Positions 1-11,600 of a DNA stretch of 64,000 bases are shown piece by piece. Within the stretch, counting starts at the first letter, position 1, and each line of letters begins with the position of its first letter. Made by a program: the position numbers and the translations under genes. Where the stretch lies: the NCBI GenBank assembly GCA_963693305.1, contig OY855913.1:15779022-15843021 (forward strand), in the 5' to 3' direction. Under the pieces are notes generated by a model. That model searched no databases. It was not told the DNA's origin and was given only the letters and a program-made list of their open reading frames with translations. The stretch comes from Meandrina meandrites (lineage: Eukaryota > Cnidaria > Anthozoa > Scleractinia > Meandrinidae).

Positions 1-406
1 GAGAGGGGGTGCGTGAGGGAGTAGAGGTAATTTGCAATGGAAGGTACAGGTAAGGTCTGCTCAGGAGTCTAGTGGCTCAGTTACCAGTACTAGCCAAGTC
101 CTTTAAACTCTACCAAAATATGGGTATATTGAATAGGTCTGGACTATGGAATAGAAGGATAGTAGTCCATTGTTTGTATATACTACATCTACCTTCAGCA
201 CATTTGTTAAGCTGTCCTAACAATTGACTAGTGCTGCAGAGAGGCTGTGGAGCATTGTGCCAAAAAACACAACACGAGACAGTGGTCAGGGAGAAAAACT
301 ACAGATCAGAGTCAAAACCATTATCAGGTAACTGTTTGGCCGCTGCATGCCTATCACAAGCACAATGCTTGTAGAGGAATAATAAGGTGATAATAGTGCG
401 ACTTAC
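1..406. other. Left edge, inside the exchanger gene; no exon recognised
   Basis: This is downstream intron of the exchanger. I see no reading frame with splice sites that continues the protein. Positions about 43-80 resemble the 3' tail of the SINE family seen elsewhere in the window (GGTAAGGTCTGC), but the match is too short to be sure. Confidence 0.3.
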
Positions 407-1517
407 CAGGAAAATCAAGTAGGCAACAAATCCAATGAAGCAGATGATCATGGTTGCCAGGGCAGCCTTGCGTACGTAATCTGGCTGTTCTCCAAAGTTA
501 TGTGGCCCAAAATGCCAGTCTGCCCCTTGCACAATGCTAAACAAAATGAGAATCTAAAGGTCAGGGGGCCCCAGTTGTTCAAAGGGCAGATTACCTGTGC
601 TATACAAATGACTGGATAAATCACTATCCAGTGGATATTAGTGTTGGCAAAACAAACTACACTATCCACTGGATAGTGACTACACTATCCACTGGATAGC
701 GATTTTTCTGGTGGATAGTGTTGTCCATCCTTTGAACAACCGGGGCCAGTGCTTTAACGAGCTTTGAGCTATACAGTCACTGACAGATGGATCAGAACAG
801 TATGTAAAAAGTTTGTGTTAGATCTAAGATTGATACTTACAAGTACGAAAGAGAAGTTAACAGCATAATTCCAACAGCTGTCTTGACACTTGGTAAGATT
901 GTCACACCCTACAACAATAAATTGAAACAAACTGAATCGTCAAAAATGGACTCGCACCTAAATAGCAGCTTGCAATGACAACAAGCTGTTTCCCATGGAG
1001 GTTTGAGAAATCGGGATGCCACTGTTCATAAAATTCAGTGCCTCTGTTCGCAGCTGTACTGAATAAGTTTACATATTAAATTGATCGTAATGAATAACAA
1101 AAATTACCTGTCGTTTACAACTGATCTTCCCATATCCACTGCCTTCAATAGCTTCATCATAAGCATTAAGGTCACACTTTCCAATTGCCAAGCTACCAGC
1201 CCACGCTGCTGTCAATAACATAATGGTACTACCTGCCAAAGTCCTGTAAACATCAAAAGAACTAGCAATTAATTTGTCCTCTATTTTTACACCCATGCTT
1301 CAATAAAATTATAACTGCTTTTAGATTAAGTCAGGATATTGAATAACACTTCTCACCCCATGCCAACCGAGAGCTTGGTCTGCGCATCAGGTCCAAGACC
1401 AGACACAATGATAATGGCCGAGTCAGGTACTGCTCCAAGCAGCGGTAGGACAATACCACCTGACAAATGAGAGAAAAAAAAAGCATGACTTTCATTTCTT
1501 TTAATTTGTGCAAAAAA

Positions 1518-1573
<56 letters not shown>

Positions 1574-4500
1574 GTGCAAAATGATTGTGCTCAATACTCT
1601 CAATAATCAATCTACATCTTAGTTTTCTTAAATTGACCCCATGCAAAAATGGCTGTCAATTTAAAATTCTTTTGTATGTATTTCAATTAGCCTTAAACTA
1701 ACCTTGCTTTTGAGTTGATAAATCAAAAGAATTTTTAATCTAGAATGAGGTTAGTGAGCCTAATTTATGTGCATACAAAAGAATTTTAAATTGGCAGCCA
1801 TTTTTGCATAGAGTCTATATAGTATAGAGAAGATAGAGATAGATAAGATTTGGGTTGGGCTACAGAAAACTAAAAAGTGGTGTAGCAGAGGAATTTGTGA
1901 GATGCCCACATTATATACGACCTTTGATTTGTTCTTTTTTTCAGAGGACTACACTGAACTGTTCTGTTTTGCATGTGTACAGTTTATTTATCACTTACCA
2001 ATCAGTGATGGGGAACAGCCAAGATCCAGCAGAAGCTCAGCACCATCTATCAAAAACAAAATAATCATGACTATCATAATAAATTTTGGAATTTTTAGAA
2101 CTGAGCATAATTTATAGGTTTTAAAGAATGTATTTCTGTCCATAATTTCCAAATTATCACTGGGAGTCCACTGGGACACTGAGTTCTGTTCTGAAACCAG
2201 TAAAACAGATGTTCTTTTGTTGCTTTTGTTATCATCTTGATAATAAGTAATTTATTCCATTCAGGTAAAAGTAAAACCTGTTGTCAGAATTCTATATTAT
2301 AAGTTTAATGAATAATTTTGTCCCCCCAATGGTGTACCAAATAGTGTCATTAAGAGGTACGAGCATTCAACTTGTCAATTACCTTTTCATTTTTCATAGA
2401 TTGAAATATAATTATTCTCCTCACAAATTCTAAAGCTCTGAGAATTTAGTTATGCATTCATGATACAAAATTCTTTTGAGGTTAACCTTCAATTATTTCT
2501 TCTGGTAAACCCTCTAATGTCCAAATTATATCATTACAAATAGAGTTAGCAAATTTCTTCAGCTGGGAATTATTAAAGTTTAGTAATTGGCCATGGGATT
2601 GATGGATGCAAAATAGAAAATTAATATAAGAATCGAGAAACAAGGCAATCATGGTTACTTATTTCCATGAGGACTCCAGCTCAGAATTTTTGAATGAAGT
2701 CCACCTTGTACATGTATTTCCCCACGTAGTTGTACAGAGAAATATCATGTATGTGAAAATATTAGAAAACATACCAGAGATACATTTTGCAGCAACACCA
2801 AGGATAGCGCCATAAAACACCATCAACAGAAGGTTACCAGTTATCTGGAAAGTAATTGAAATTTAGAAACAATTTTAGGGTTAAGGCTAGACTTCTTTAA
2901 TATGGTGATCCAGCCTTGCATATACAAGTTAAGGTGGTAGTTTAAGCCCAGAGAAAAAAGAGGATGAGGTAGGGATTCAAACAGTACCTGAAAGAATTGA
3001 AAGGCCACAGGAAAGAATGTCCCCTATTTTTTTCGGCCACTTTTAAGAGTGCTCAAAAGTAACTGAATTTTGGCTGAATGTCTACCCCTTTGGATTATAA
3101 AAAAGATTGAGGTCTGTCGAGTCTCTATGATCCTTCTATTGGATTTGCTGTTGACTCTAATCATTACATTATGTGATAACCTAGGGTTCATGTTTCATGC
3201 TTTAAACTCCAGTTTCTGTGGAATGAAGTTTACCCTTTGCCAGGTTACCCTACCCATTTTGCTCCCACCCATTAATAAAACTGCGTGGAGAGATGTATTG
3301 TGAGAGTGAAGTGTTTTGCCCAAGAACACAACACAATGACCAGCGATGAACTGAAACCTTGTTTGATCCAAACTCCACAAAAACCTACACTGGTACGTAA
3401 ACCACCTCCCACAATTGCACACTCGCGTTAGAAGGCAGTGAGGGGTTTCTTTTCATGCTATCAAGCTATCTTTCTTCAAGTTAACATTTATATTATAAAC
3501 AAAATAAAAACTAGGTCAATCATCTTTACTATTAGTATTTCACACAACTGGCAAGTTACAATTATATGCAGAAAAATTTTGACAAACATTTTAAAGGAAA
3601 TACTAGTGATTGTGGTTGAAAAGAGCTTGACCAGCTAAGCATTGTAAATAATTTATATTGAATACTGGACTGCTAACGTTTAACACAACATTTGGGTTTA
3701 GAGAGGACCAACAGATATAATACATATCAAATTTTTTTCAATTATCCAATTATTTGCTTTTTAAAAGCAATATGAAGTTTCAACTAACAAATTTGATGAA
3801 ACAAATGAAAACCCAGATGGAACAGATTTGCGACTGCAATTGTCGTGCTTATTTCATGGATACCACTGGAAGGCAAATATATCAGATATATTTCATTTGT
3901 AGTTCTGCTGTGTGATTCCTTTGCCTGGTTTGGGTGTGTCAGCCCAAACAATCATTTCCTTTTAACAGTAGAATGTTCAAGAACTAAGTGTCGGCATTTA
4001 AACCTCTGAAAAACAATCATCTATTCATTGGTGGCAGTCATGCCTAAAAAATGTCAAACTCTGGCTTTTAAATGGATTGAATTAAATGGACTCACTCGGT
4101 GATAAACAGTAAACCATGAAATGTTGCATTGGTTGAAAAGTGGTAAAAAAGAAACAAGTGTTTGACTTGACTTTTTAATAATCTGTTTTTAGGGACACTG
4201 GAAGCTGCCTTCAGTTGATATTGAGCGCAATTTAAGTTCCACTCGCTTCACTTCAGAAAAGAAGCGAAAACAACTATTTGCATATCAAAGAAAAAAAAGC
4301 GTTCTGCGTTCTTCTTTTCAAGCCTAGGGACGCCATGATCAATCAGCTGGAAAAAAATAAGTCCCGAATAGTTTTCACTTCAGTGATTTCTGGAAACCTG
4401 GGTTTTACATTTGTCCCTGTTCTGGTTTTCTTTGATTCTACATCTAAACTTAAGTTGTTAACCAACTTTAAGTGACATGCATCTTGAAAGAGCTACAACA

Positions 4501-5941
4501 TCTTAAACAACACAAAACTATTTTAACGACGACGAAAGTCAAACGTGACTGGTTCTTCCAAATTGAATTCTCTACAAAATTCTATCAAAATAATTTTGAC
4601 TTCTTGACGTTGACTTCTTGAAGTTGCGAATATTTACGCCTATAATTTCACAAAGACAAGGAATTTTTACAACTTGCATAAAACCAAACCATCAACAGAA
4701 AGCAAATCTAGAAACCAACACCCCTCGCAATAGAAAACAATATTTTTATGCTTCAGTACACACAAATCTTTTTTTAGTCCTAAAAAATTTATTACCCGAC
4801 TGCATATTAATTCACGTGGTCAAGATTTGTTTTTGGGCTGTTTCTGTCAGTCCAAAATATCGCGACTATCGTAAACGAAAAGATCTTCTGCTAAGAAAGA
4901 TGTATGCTTTGTCCTTAGTAAAATACTCATATTGGCAGCGATCAAACAAAGCTACGCATACAAATCAAACAGGTGTGAATTAGACCGTGATCAACGCGTA
5001 TATTTTTTGGTCATGAAATAAAAACTCACAAACTCAAAGACATGTCTAAACTCATGTCTTCCTATATGTCAAAACGCAATAAACTGAAGTCAGAAATCTA
5101 TTTAAAGACGCTCAGTTTGAATTCCTTAATTTTTAATACTTAAAACACCAATATATTCCGAGGATAATAAACTTGAAAGGGGCGTACAGAGATTATCATA
5201 ATTTTGTTTACACGCCCGCTTCGACAATTAACAAGTGTGCAGCGAAGTTTGGCGGTAAACGCCGATCGAAGGTCCACCCTTCAAAAGCTTTCAGAACACA
5301 TTCTTGTTCATTTCAAGGTTCGTTCTGGCAGTGAAAGATATATAATGATACTTGAATTTTAAATTTTAATTGTACAATCACTCTAGAACCTACCGGGAAT
5401 TTATTTTCAAATTACACGTACATCAATAAACTCAGGTTTCCCGCTCGACTGCTGATAAATTTGTACAAGTTTGCATTTGTACAGCAAGGGTGAATAAAAT
5501 GAAAGTTGTTCGCAGCAACAAAAAGTCCCTTAAAAGCCACTTAAGCTCATATATTCTTTTCAAATTTCAAGCTTACCGTTGATGAACAGGGATAGAATCC
5601 ATTCTTGTCTTCGGAGCAAGGATCTTCTTCTTCGTCAGGATGTGAACTATTTGAGCCGTTTTTCGCTCCTTCATTTTCTGCTGCCTAAAAACCAAGCGAC
5701 AAAGAAGCTCAACCATTTTCAATTCAAGATGGACGAACGGAGAGAAGTTAGAAATAATTCAAGTTTAATATCTGCCAAAGGACCAAACAATGATTAATAT
5801 TTTAAAGCAGAGTTCTAAATAAGTAAAATTTTAACTTACTCGTCTAAACAGAGCTCGGGAATCCGATGGAACGAAGAACTGACACGACAACCAAGTGCAC
5901 AGCAGAATGAGAAAGTAAACTTTTGGCGAGAAACAAGCCAT
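407..5941 (-). CDS. NCL-like sodium/calcium exchanger (5' part, runs off left edge)
   Basis: Eight exons join with consistent reading phase: 5840-5941, 5577-5684, 2775-2844, 1999-2046, 1357-1459, 1108-1243, 841-908 and 407-536. The ATG at 5941 opens a signal peptide (MACFSPKVYFLILLCTWLSC). An acidic luminal stretch (DEEEDPCSEDKNGFYPC) follows, then membrane segments with LLGAVPDSAIIIVSGLG and GMGTLAGSTIMLLTAAW...GKCDL. This order (GFLPC-like, SGxE/DGAE, PDA/S...SGL, AGSTxMLLTxxW, GxCDL) is what I know of plant-type NCL exchangers, which exchange Na+ for Ca2+ and carry central EF hands. Such proteins also occur in cnidarians. The EF hands and second exchanger half would lie left of the window. 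The last visible exon (GADWHFGPHNFGEQPDY, then a membrane helix) ends at a clean donor at 406. Not a solute carrier 8 (NCX) type. Fairly sure of the family, less of the exact substrate. Confidence 0.75.
567..747. mobile_element. Foldback MITE with Harbinger-like ends
   Basis: The ends GGCCCCAGTTGTTCAAAGG (567-585) and CCTTTGAACAACCGGGGCC (729-747) are inverted repeats with one mismatch. They resemble the terminal repeat of the Harbinger element at 54454 (GGCCCGGTTGTTCGAAAG). The inside repeats the palindrome ACTATCCACTGGATAGTG several times. It sits in an intron of the exchanger gene, between exons at 536 and 841. No coding capacity. A clear target duplication was not found. Confidence 0.6.
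1517..1570. repeat. (AAT)n microsatellite
   Basis: About 17 uninterrupted AAT triplets lie in an intron of the exchanger gene. They create artificial poly-Leu and poly-Tyr reading frames on the minus strand, which are not genes. Confidence 0.95.
1639..1811. mobile_element. Foldback MITE in exchanger intron
   Basis: Left arm from about 1639 (ATGCAAAAATGGCTGTCAAT) pairs with a right arm ending about 1811 (CAGCCATTTTTGCAT). The arms are about 50 nt and extend through AAAATTCTTTTGTATG. Non-coding, intronic. Confidence 0.6.
2847..5576. other. Exchanger intron 2
   Basis: A 2.7-kb intron between the luminal-domain exon (5577-5684) and the first exchanger exon (2775-2844). It holds an old SINE copy (3222-3415). 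The rest is AT-rich; its open frames, the longest near 4618-4983, show no recognisable domain or splice context. Confidence 0.6.
3222..3415 (-). mobile_element. Diverged SINE copy
   Basis: It reads as a degraded minus-strand copy of the SINE at 32471-32762. Shared blocks include CATTTTGC..CCCACCCATTAATAAA, GTGGAGAGA, TTTTGCCCAAGAACACAACAC and the terminal CCACCTCCCAC. Truncated and divergent. Confidence 0.55.
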
Positions 5942-6540
5942 CTTGTTCCACGACCGTCTTCCAAGCGAAGCAAAGCGCTAATGCCAAAAATTTGTATTCT
6001 TTCTGGAATATATTACTCGCTGAAAGCACTGTGGGCTCGGAGGTGTGCCATGATATGTTAATACGATAGGTAACGCAATAATTCCATTTTTCCGGTCGAC
6101 GAGTCGTGACGGGAACAAAAGATTGCAAATGAGTACGTGCCATATTGAAATTCCACAAACAGTCTATAAACAAAATTCATGAAAGGAAAAACGCAAAGAA
6201 AAAAAATCATGCACAAGATGAGCTGCATTTTGATATTAGACCAGAACTATAATTCTTCTCGAAAGGTGTTCCAAAATGCACCAAATTGCATTAGACCATG
6301 TCCAGATTTTAAAACTTTTCCCAGGCAAGGATGCCCCTGGATCCCCGACGGAAATGGGCCTAAGGAGGCCATTTTAATACATCACAATCAGTGCTATTAA
6401 AAAAACGTTTGGATCCCCTCACCTCAAAATTAGTTCAGTCCTACGGCCCTGACAGGTATATTGATTCGCTATAAACTACTCTTTACCTTTGAAATATCCC
6501 TCAGTAAATTATATTTGTTAAAGTGAAATTAGGGTAAAAA

Positions 6541-6808
6541 GTTAAAGTACAAGGTAGGTAAAGTCTGCATATATACGAGCCAAGTTGTCCATCAGGCCGG
6601 AGTTTATCCCGGTTTCCGTGGCATGAAGTATTTCTACTCTCCCTTGGATGGGGGTTACCCCCAGCCGTAAATTCGCCGGTACCCATTTATACACCTGGCT
6701 GGAGAGAGACACTATAAGAGTAAAGTATCTTGCCCAAGAACACAACGCACCCGGACCGCCCGATCCGGTGACCAGCGCACTACCCATTAGGCCACCGCGC
6801 CTCCCACA
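6541..6808 (-). mobile_element. SINE copy, minus orientation
   Basis: Nearly full-length relative of the 32471 SINE. It has the tRNA-like head at its right end (CACCGCGCCTCCCAC, reverse complement of GTGGGAGGCGCGGTG), the body ACCCATTTATACACCTGG and TTGCCCAAGAACACAACGC, and the tail GGTAAAGTCTGC. It lacks a few blocks and carries many substitutions. Confidence 0.75.
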
Positions 6809-7437
6809 AGTTATAGTACAAGCTACGTGTTTAATTAAACAAAGTAGAGCGGTTTTTAATTCATTTAATAACAAATTGTGCATGAAGCAGATTTTCTCTA
6901 AATAACGCCAGCTCGAAGGCCAGTTGCAATTATCTCTTGTAGATCCTAATCGTTAGCAGCATTGTAAATTGTTTGCGGTCCCTTGCTGCTTCAAGCTGTA
7001 AAAACATTGCGCTTTAAGCGCTGAACGCTTGTATCTATACACTGTGAATTCACCTTCCGGTATCTGAGAGTAACTAAAAGCCAAATTTTCCCAGGGTAGC
7101 ATGCCTCCGCCTCCGTCCCCATGCCTCCCCGCCCTCCCCAAGCTGGCTAACGATTACACTTTCATTTGCAAAAAGCGCCCTTCTAACAAAACCCGTGGAG
7201 GCACATTTAACGTGTTCCGGGTTGGAGCGGTGGCCTGAAAAATTGTGTTGTGACCTTGGACATGCACTTAACTCTAATTCGACCAACTTCGTGACATGCT
7301 CCAGCAGTGTGAACTCTAATCAACACTCCACGATAGCCAATTTTGATTCTAAGTTTTCAAAGATGGCATACAAGCTCTATAATTCTGCTATTTACCAACG
7401 TCATTTCCCCAGTTTTATTGTAAAACAAGCGTCCTGG

Positions 7438-7535
7438 TAGCCTGCGAACGCAGACGTATTTCCGGCTGTCGCTTGTCTCCGCCGAAAGATAAGGAGACAA
7501 GCCACAGCCGGAAATACGTCTGCGTTCGCAGGCTA
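7438..7535. mobile_element. 98-bp palindromic MITE with 9-bp target duplication
   Basis: Arms of about 43 nt (TAGCCTGCGAACGCAGACGT... and its reverse complement ending GCAGGCTA) flank a 12-nt loop (7481-7492). Direct repeats GCGTCCTGG at 7429-7437 and 7536-7544 are an exact 9-bp target site duplication. A 9-bp duplication is typical of Mutator-like (MULE) transposition; assignment to MULE is inference from that length. Non-coding. Confidence 0.85.
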
Positions 7536-8627
7536 GCGTCCTGGCAGTTTTCTCGCAAAAAATCACCACCCAGAGGCTCTGCTAATGCAATTGGCTAATG
7601 TAAATCAAATAAGGTCTGTGTAAGACAAAGCTACCAGATTCCATGGGATATTTATTTAGAAGACTCAGGAAACATTCCAAGTAAACAGTTTGCGCGCTTT
7701 GCGCAAAATATCAAATTATCGTCATCTTAGTCAGTGGAGCAAGTAATACTTTCGCCGATGAACTTCGTGGAAGCATTCGGAATCCCGATTATTATCCTCG
7801 GCTCTAATCAAAACAAAACACGAGCAGTCGCGAGCGTTGCCAAAGGTGTCAGGCCATCATAACGCCACAAGAATACGTCATGTTAGACTACGATGAGCCC
7901 CTCTTTTTTCTTGGAGCGTGAAGCGATAAAAGAGCGTGGGTGGAAAAAATGGTCACCAGATTATTCACGGACATTGCTCCACTCGTACTCAATTTTTCAC
8001 TTGACGCTCGATGGACTAAGAAAAAAATAGGCACTGCTCGAGTCTAACTGACGTCATGTTGCTTAGCAACGCCAGGCCAAACCTGGGACTCGTGAAGCAC
8101 GCACTTCTTCCTTTTGCAATTGCTATTATTAAAGGTTGGGAGGTGGGTATGTAAATCTTTCTGTGTGCTAATTCAGTTAATTATTTTCTACGGAGGTTTC
8201 AGTAGTGTACATTCAATATTTGAGCTTATTAATTTGTGAAGGAAATTTTTAATATTCCATAATCGCCAAAAAATCATTTCCAATCGTCACGTTCTAAAAA
8301 CGCCTGTTGGGATGACGGATTCTGTGCAGCATTAATTTTTACATCAGTTCAAAAATTTTACTGGCTTGCACAAAATTAACATTAGAGTTAACATATCCAT
8401 GGTAAGCTGCCGAAATTACTTGGTCCATTGCAAACATTGTACGAGATTTCGACATTTGCTACTCGACTAAATATACTGTAACAAATGAATGTTCTACAAA
8501 TGTGATCTTTTTGGGCATGTGAAAACGGAATAAATTTTGCTGTATTTCTATTTGAAATTTTGACGATGTATTCTTTTAACAACACTATGTTTTTGCAGCT
8601 AATTCCTTAATTATAAGTTATAAAATC

Positions 8628-11600
8628 CTAACGAATTCCAAGCTGGGACTTCAGACTTGACATCTGCAAAAATACAACAACAAAAAAATTGAGAGCAAGT
8701 TTCTGTAGTTAACGATCCCTATACACTTCACGTTTCACACTTGACGTTTCGCGCTCCAAGCACTACGCCTCACACTTCACGCGTGTGCCGTCACACTTTG
8801 ACACACCACAGGCTTGGCAACATAGAGCATCTTACCTCATTTTCCATCAGCTTTCTTCTGGTTAAACAAAGTTGAGCTTCGCTTTTATTTCCAGCTCTTA
8901 GAGCTTGCTGAGCTTTAGCATGCTCTTGTGGGATTTTCGCTTGAAGTTGGCGAATATAGTCTGGTAAAAAAAAAATCAAACAATTTAAAAGTTATTACAG
9001 AGGAACCCTGAGTTATCGAAGTTCCAAGGGCAACAAAAATTAGTTCAAGAAATCAGGGTGGATTTGCAGTGTTCGACTGAGTGAAGTAAATGCAAGGGAA
9101 ACGAGTTTTAGTTGGAGTTATTGGAAGGTTCGAGAAATCGGGATTGCATTGCAGTTTCCACTGATGCAGAGGACATAGACGCAAGGGCGTAGTAGCTGGG
9201 GGGAGGGAGGGGGGGGGGGGGGCGGTCATACTGTGTCACACCCAGGGTTCTTACATAGTTCACTGCAGATGTTCGGTCCTGAAAGTGGAGTGTATAAGTA
9301 CCTAGCACTTGGAAAGATTTATGGCATGGTGATTCTTCGGATTCGCGCTTTTTTGCAACCTGAATTATAAAGTTTGTATGTTGCTTACTTAAAACATTAC
9401 CTCACAAAAACAAAAGGGGAGGGGGGCAGGACTCGCCGGATACGCCCCTGTACACGGCTACTCGTCTTTGGTGAATCCTTAAATTTTGAGGAGGGACGAA
9501 AATTTAAAGTCCATTTCCGCGTTGCTTTCATTGGCCTGTGAACAGGCTTTCCGGTCGAGGATGGGGCGAAAAAAAGGGCTGACCCACTTGGGAGCCTTCT
9601 CTCAGGCTACGTTACGATATGAATTGTTTCGCACGTAGATCGACTCGTTTGGACACAGAGGCAGCGTGCATAGCTGGCGGGATTTCGCGAGCGAGTGCTT
9701 TTTTAGCGGCCATATGCTTTTCTTTTGGCGGTGAAGCCACGAGGGAATTGAATTCGCTCGCGCCAGCTAATCCCGCCAGCTAAGCAGGCTAACACAGAGG
9801 CAAAAAATAACTCGGAAATAGGCTGTAGTTGTAGTTTTCAGTACATCACTCAGTAGAATGATGATAAGAATAACGAAAATAACCAACTACGGATATCGTG
9901 TTGATGTCCTAGCAAATTCTCAGAACCTTCATTGAAAGGAATGTATAGTGACCAGTAGGGAGAAGCCACAAAACGGTCCCGAGTGCAAAGTTGTACTCAC
10001 TGATTAACACGTTCCTATCACCACTGGACAGAGTCCTTTCCACTTCAGCTATCTTGTTCTGATATTGCTTGTAGCCGTGTATGGCAGCAGGAGAGGGCAT
10101 CTCTCCCTTAGATTTTTGGGAAGTAATCTATAAACAAAGATAAATAAACAGACATGACAGAGGTGTTCACATCATTGAATAGGCCATTTCCGAGTTGTCC
10201 TTTGCCTCATTTTCAAAACGAGTCCAAGTGCGAAACCATTCAAATGAAAATGAGTTTGAATTGCATGAAAATGGACGTGTAGGTGAAAGTCATTTTCATA
10301 TGAATGGTTTTCCACGAAGACTCGTTTTGACACAGAGGCAAAACGTAACTCGGAAATGGCCTATTGTGATTGTTTAGCTACGGAAGAACATCTTTGATAG
10401 ACGAAGCGTTAACCAAATCTTTGACATTTTAGGTTGCTAAGTGAGTAATTTGATATTCATATTATGTCATAGTATTTTCTGATTCAAAAGGTCCTTCATG
10501 TACACTGTACGAACCATCGTCAAACCCAGCAATCCAGGATGGTGCATACCTCTTTAGAACTAGCGGACAAATACAGTAATTGCACGGTCGATTAGCCTTA
10601 ATAGCACGACGGTTATCTAAATAGCACACCGGTTAGACTTAATTAGTGCTGGCTTAAAAATGGTTAGCTTTTTAACAAGGTGGATTTTAACCACGGAGGG
10701 GTGGCTGCGGATGAGTTAACATGGCAACTTGGTGATAATGGTAACCAGCCCTCTGACTGAATAACGCGGATACATTTAAGGGTTAGTAAATGAAATGTTC
10801 ACCTGTTTCTCGACGATCTGTTTTGAAAGTTTTAAAACTTCCAAGCTGGTAAACTCCGTCTCAGCACTACATCGTCGCAAAAGGAAACAAAAATAATTGA
10901 AAATATTTTAAACGTCGAGAATAAAACAAATAGTCACCGAAGTGGAGCCGGTGAATATACCACACGAGCTGAATAAATAGCGGACCAAAACGTTACTTTA
11001 GGTAACTGAAACGAGATGGGAAGCCATTTTGTTTCTCTTAGCCGGCTCGGAGGAGAATAGTACTTTGCAATCAGCTCCGAGTTAACCAAACAGATCGCTC
11101 GAAAAGCACTTTTCGCTTACAAGTGTGGCATATACTAAGATAAATTATCAGGTATGGCTGTGGGTACTGTTGACAGCAATTCAAATTATCGGCCAACAAA
11201 GTTATAATTTCTAAAAAAAAAAAACCGTGTTGTGCTGCGTCGGCGGGCAAGCGAAGCATGCTCTTTGCTCCGTCGTAGGGCTGACACTCGAAACATCAGC
11301 TGTCCAAAAATTGGCAACGGCGGTTGATTTACCTTTATGCTTTGCATATAGAGCGGTTTTCACTTGAGTGAAGAAAATAATTTGCGTTTGCTTTGGTTTT
11401 GCATTACTACGCTCAGTGATTGGCTTAAAAAACTCGCGCCACTTTCTCAACCAATCAGACCTAAAACGAAATTTAATCGCGACTTGCTTGCGCACGTTTT
11501 CCCGCGTTTCATGCCAGCTACAGGTATTTGCTTCGAGTTTTGATTGGTTCACTGGATTGTCCGCGTCCTTTGTGATTGGCCAGTGTGATTACTTTGGTTC

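Larger units (their letters stand above)
5942..8627. other. Intergenic region between exchanger 5' end and CC2D1 3' end
   Basis: Both flanking genes are on the minus strand, so this holds the exchanger promoter (right of 5941) and the CC2D1 3' UTR (left of 8628). A SINE copy (6541-6808) and a perfect foldback element with 9-bp target duplication (7438-7535) lie here. No other gene was recognised. Confidence 0.6.

Noticed and set aside
1331..1646. Poly-Leu / poly-Tyr reading frames
   Set aside because: Produced by the AAT microsatellite and overlapping a real exchanger exon in another frame.
4618..4983. 121-codon plus-strand frame
   Set aside because: No domain, AT-rich composition, inside the exchanger intron, and not flanked by plausible splice sites or a promoter.
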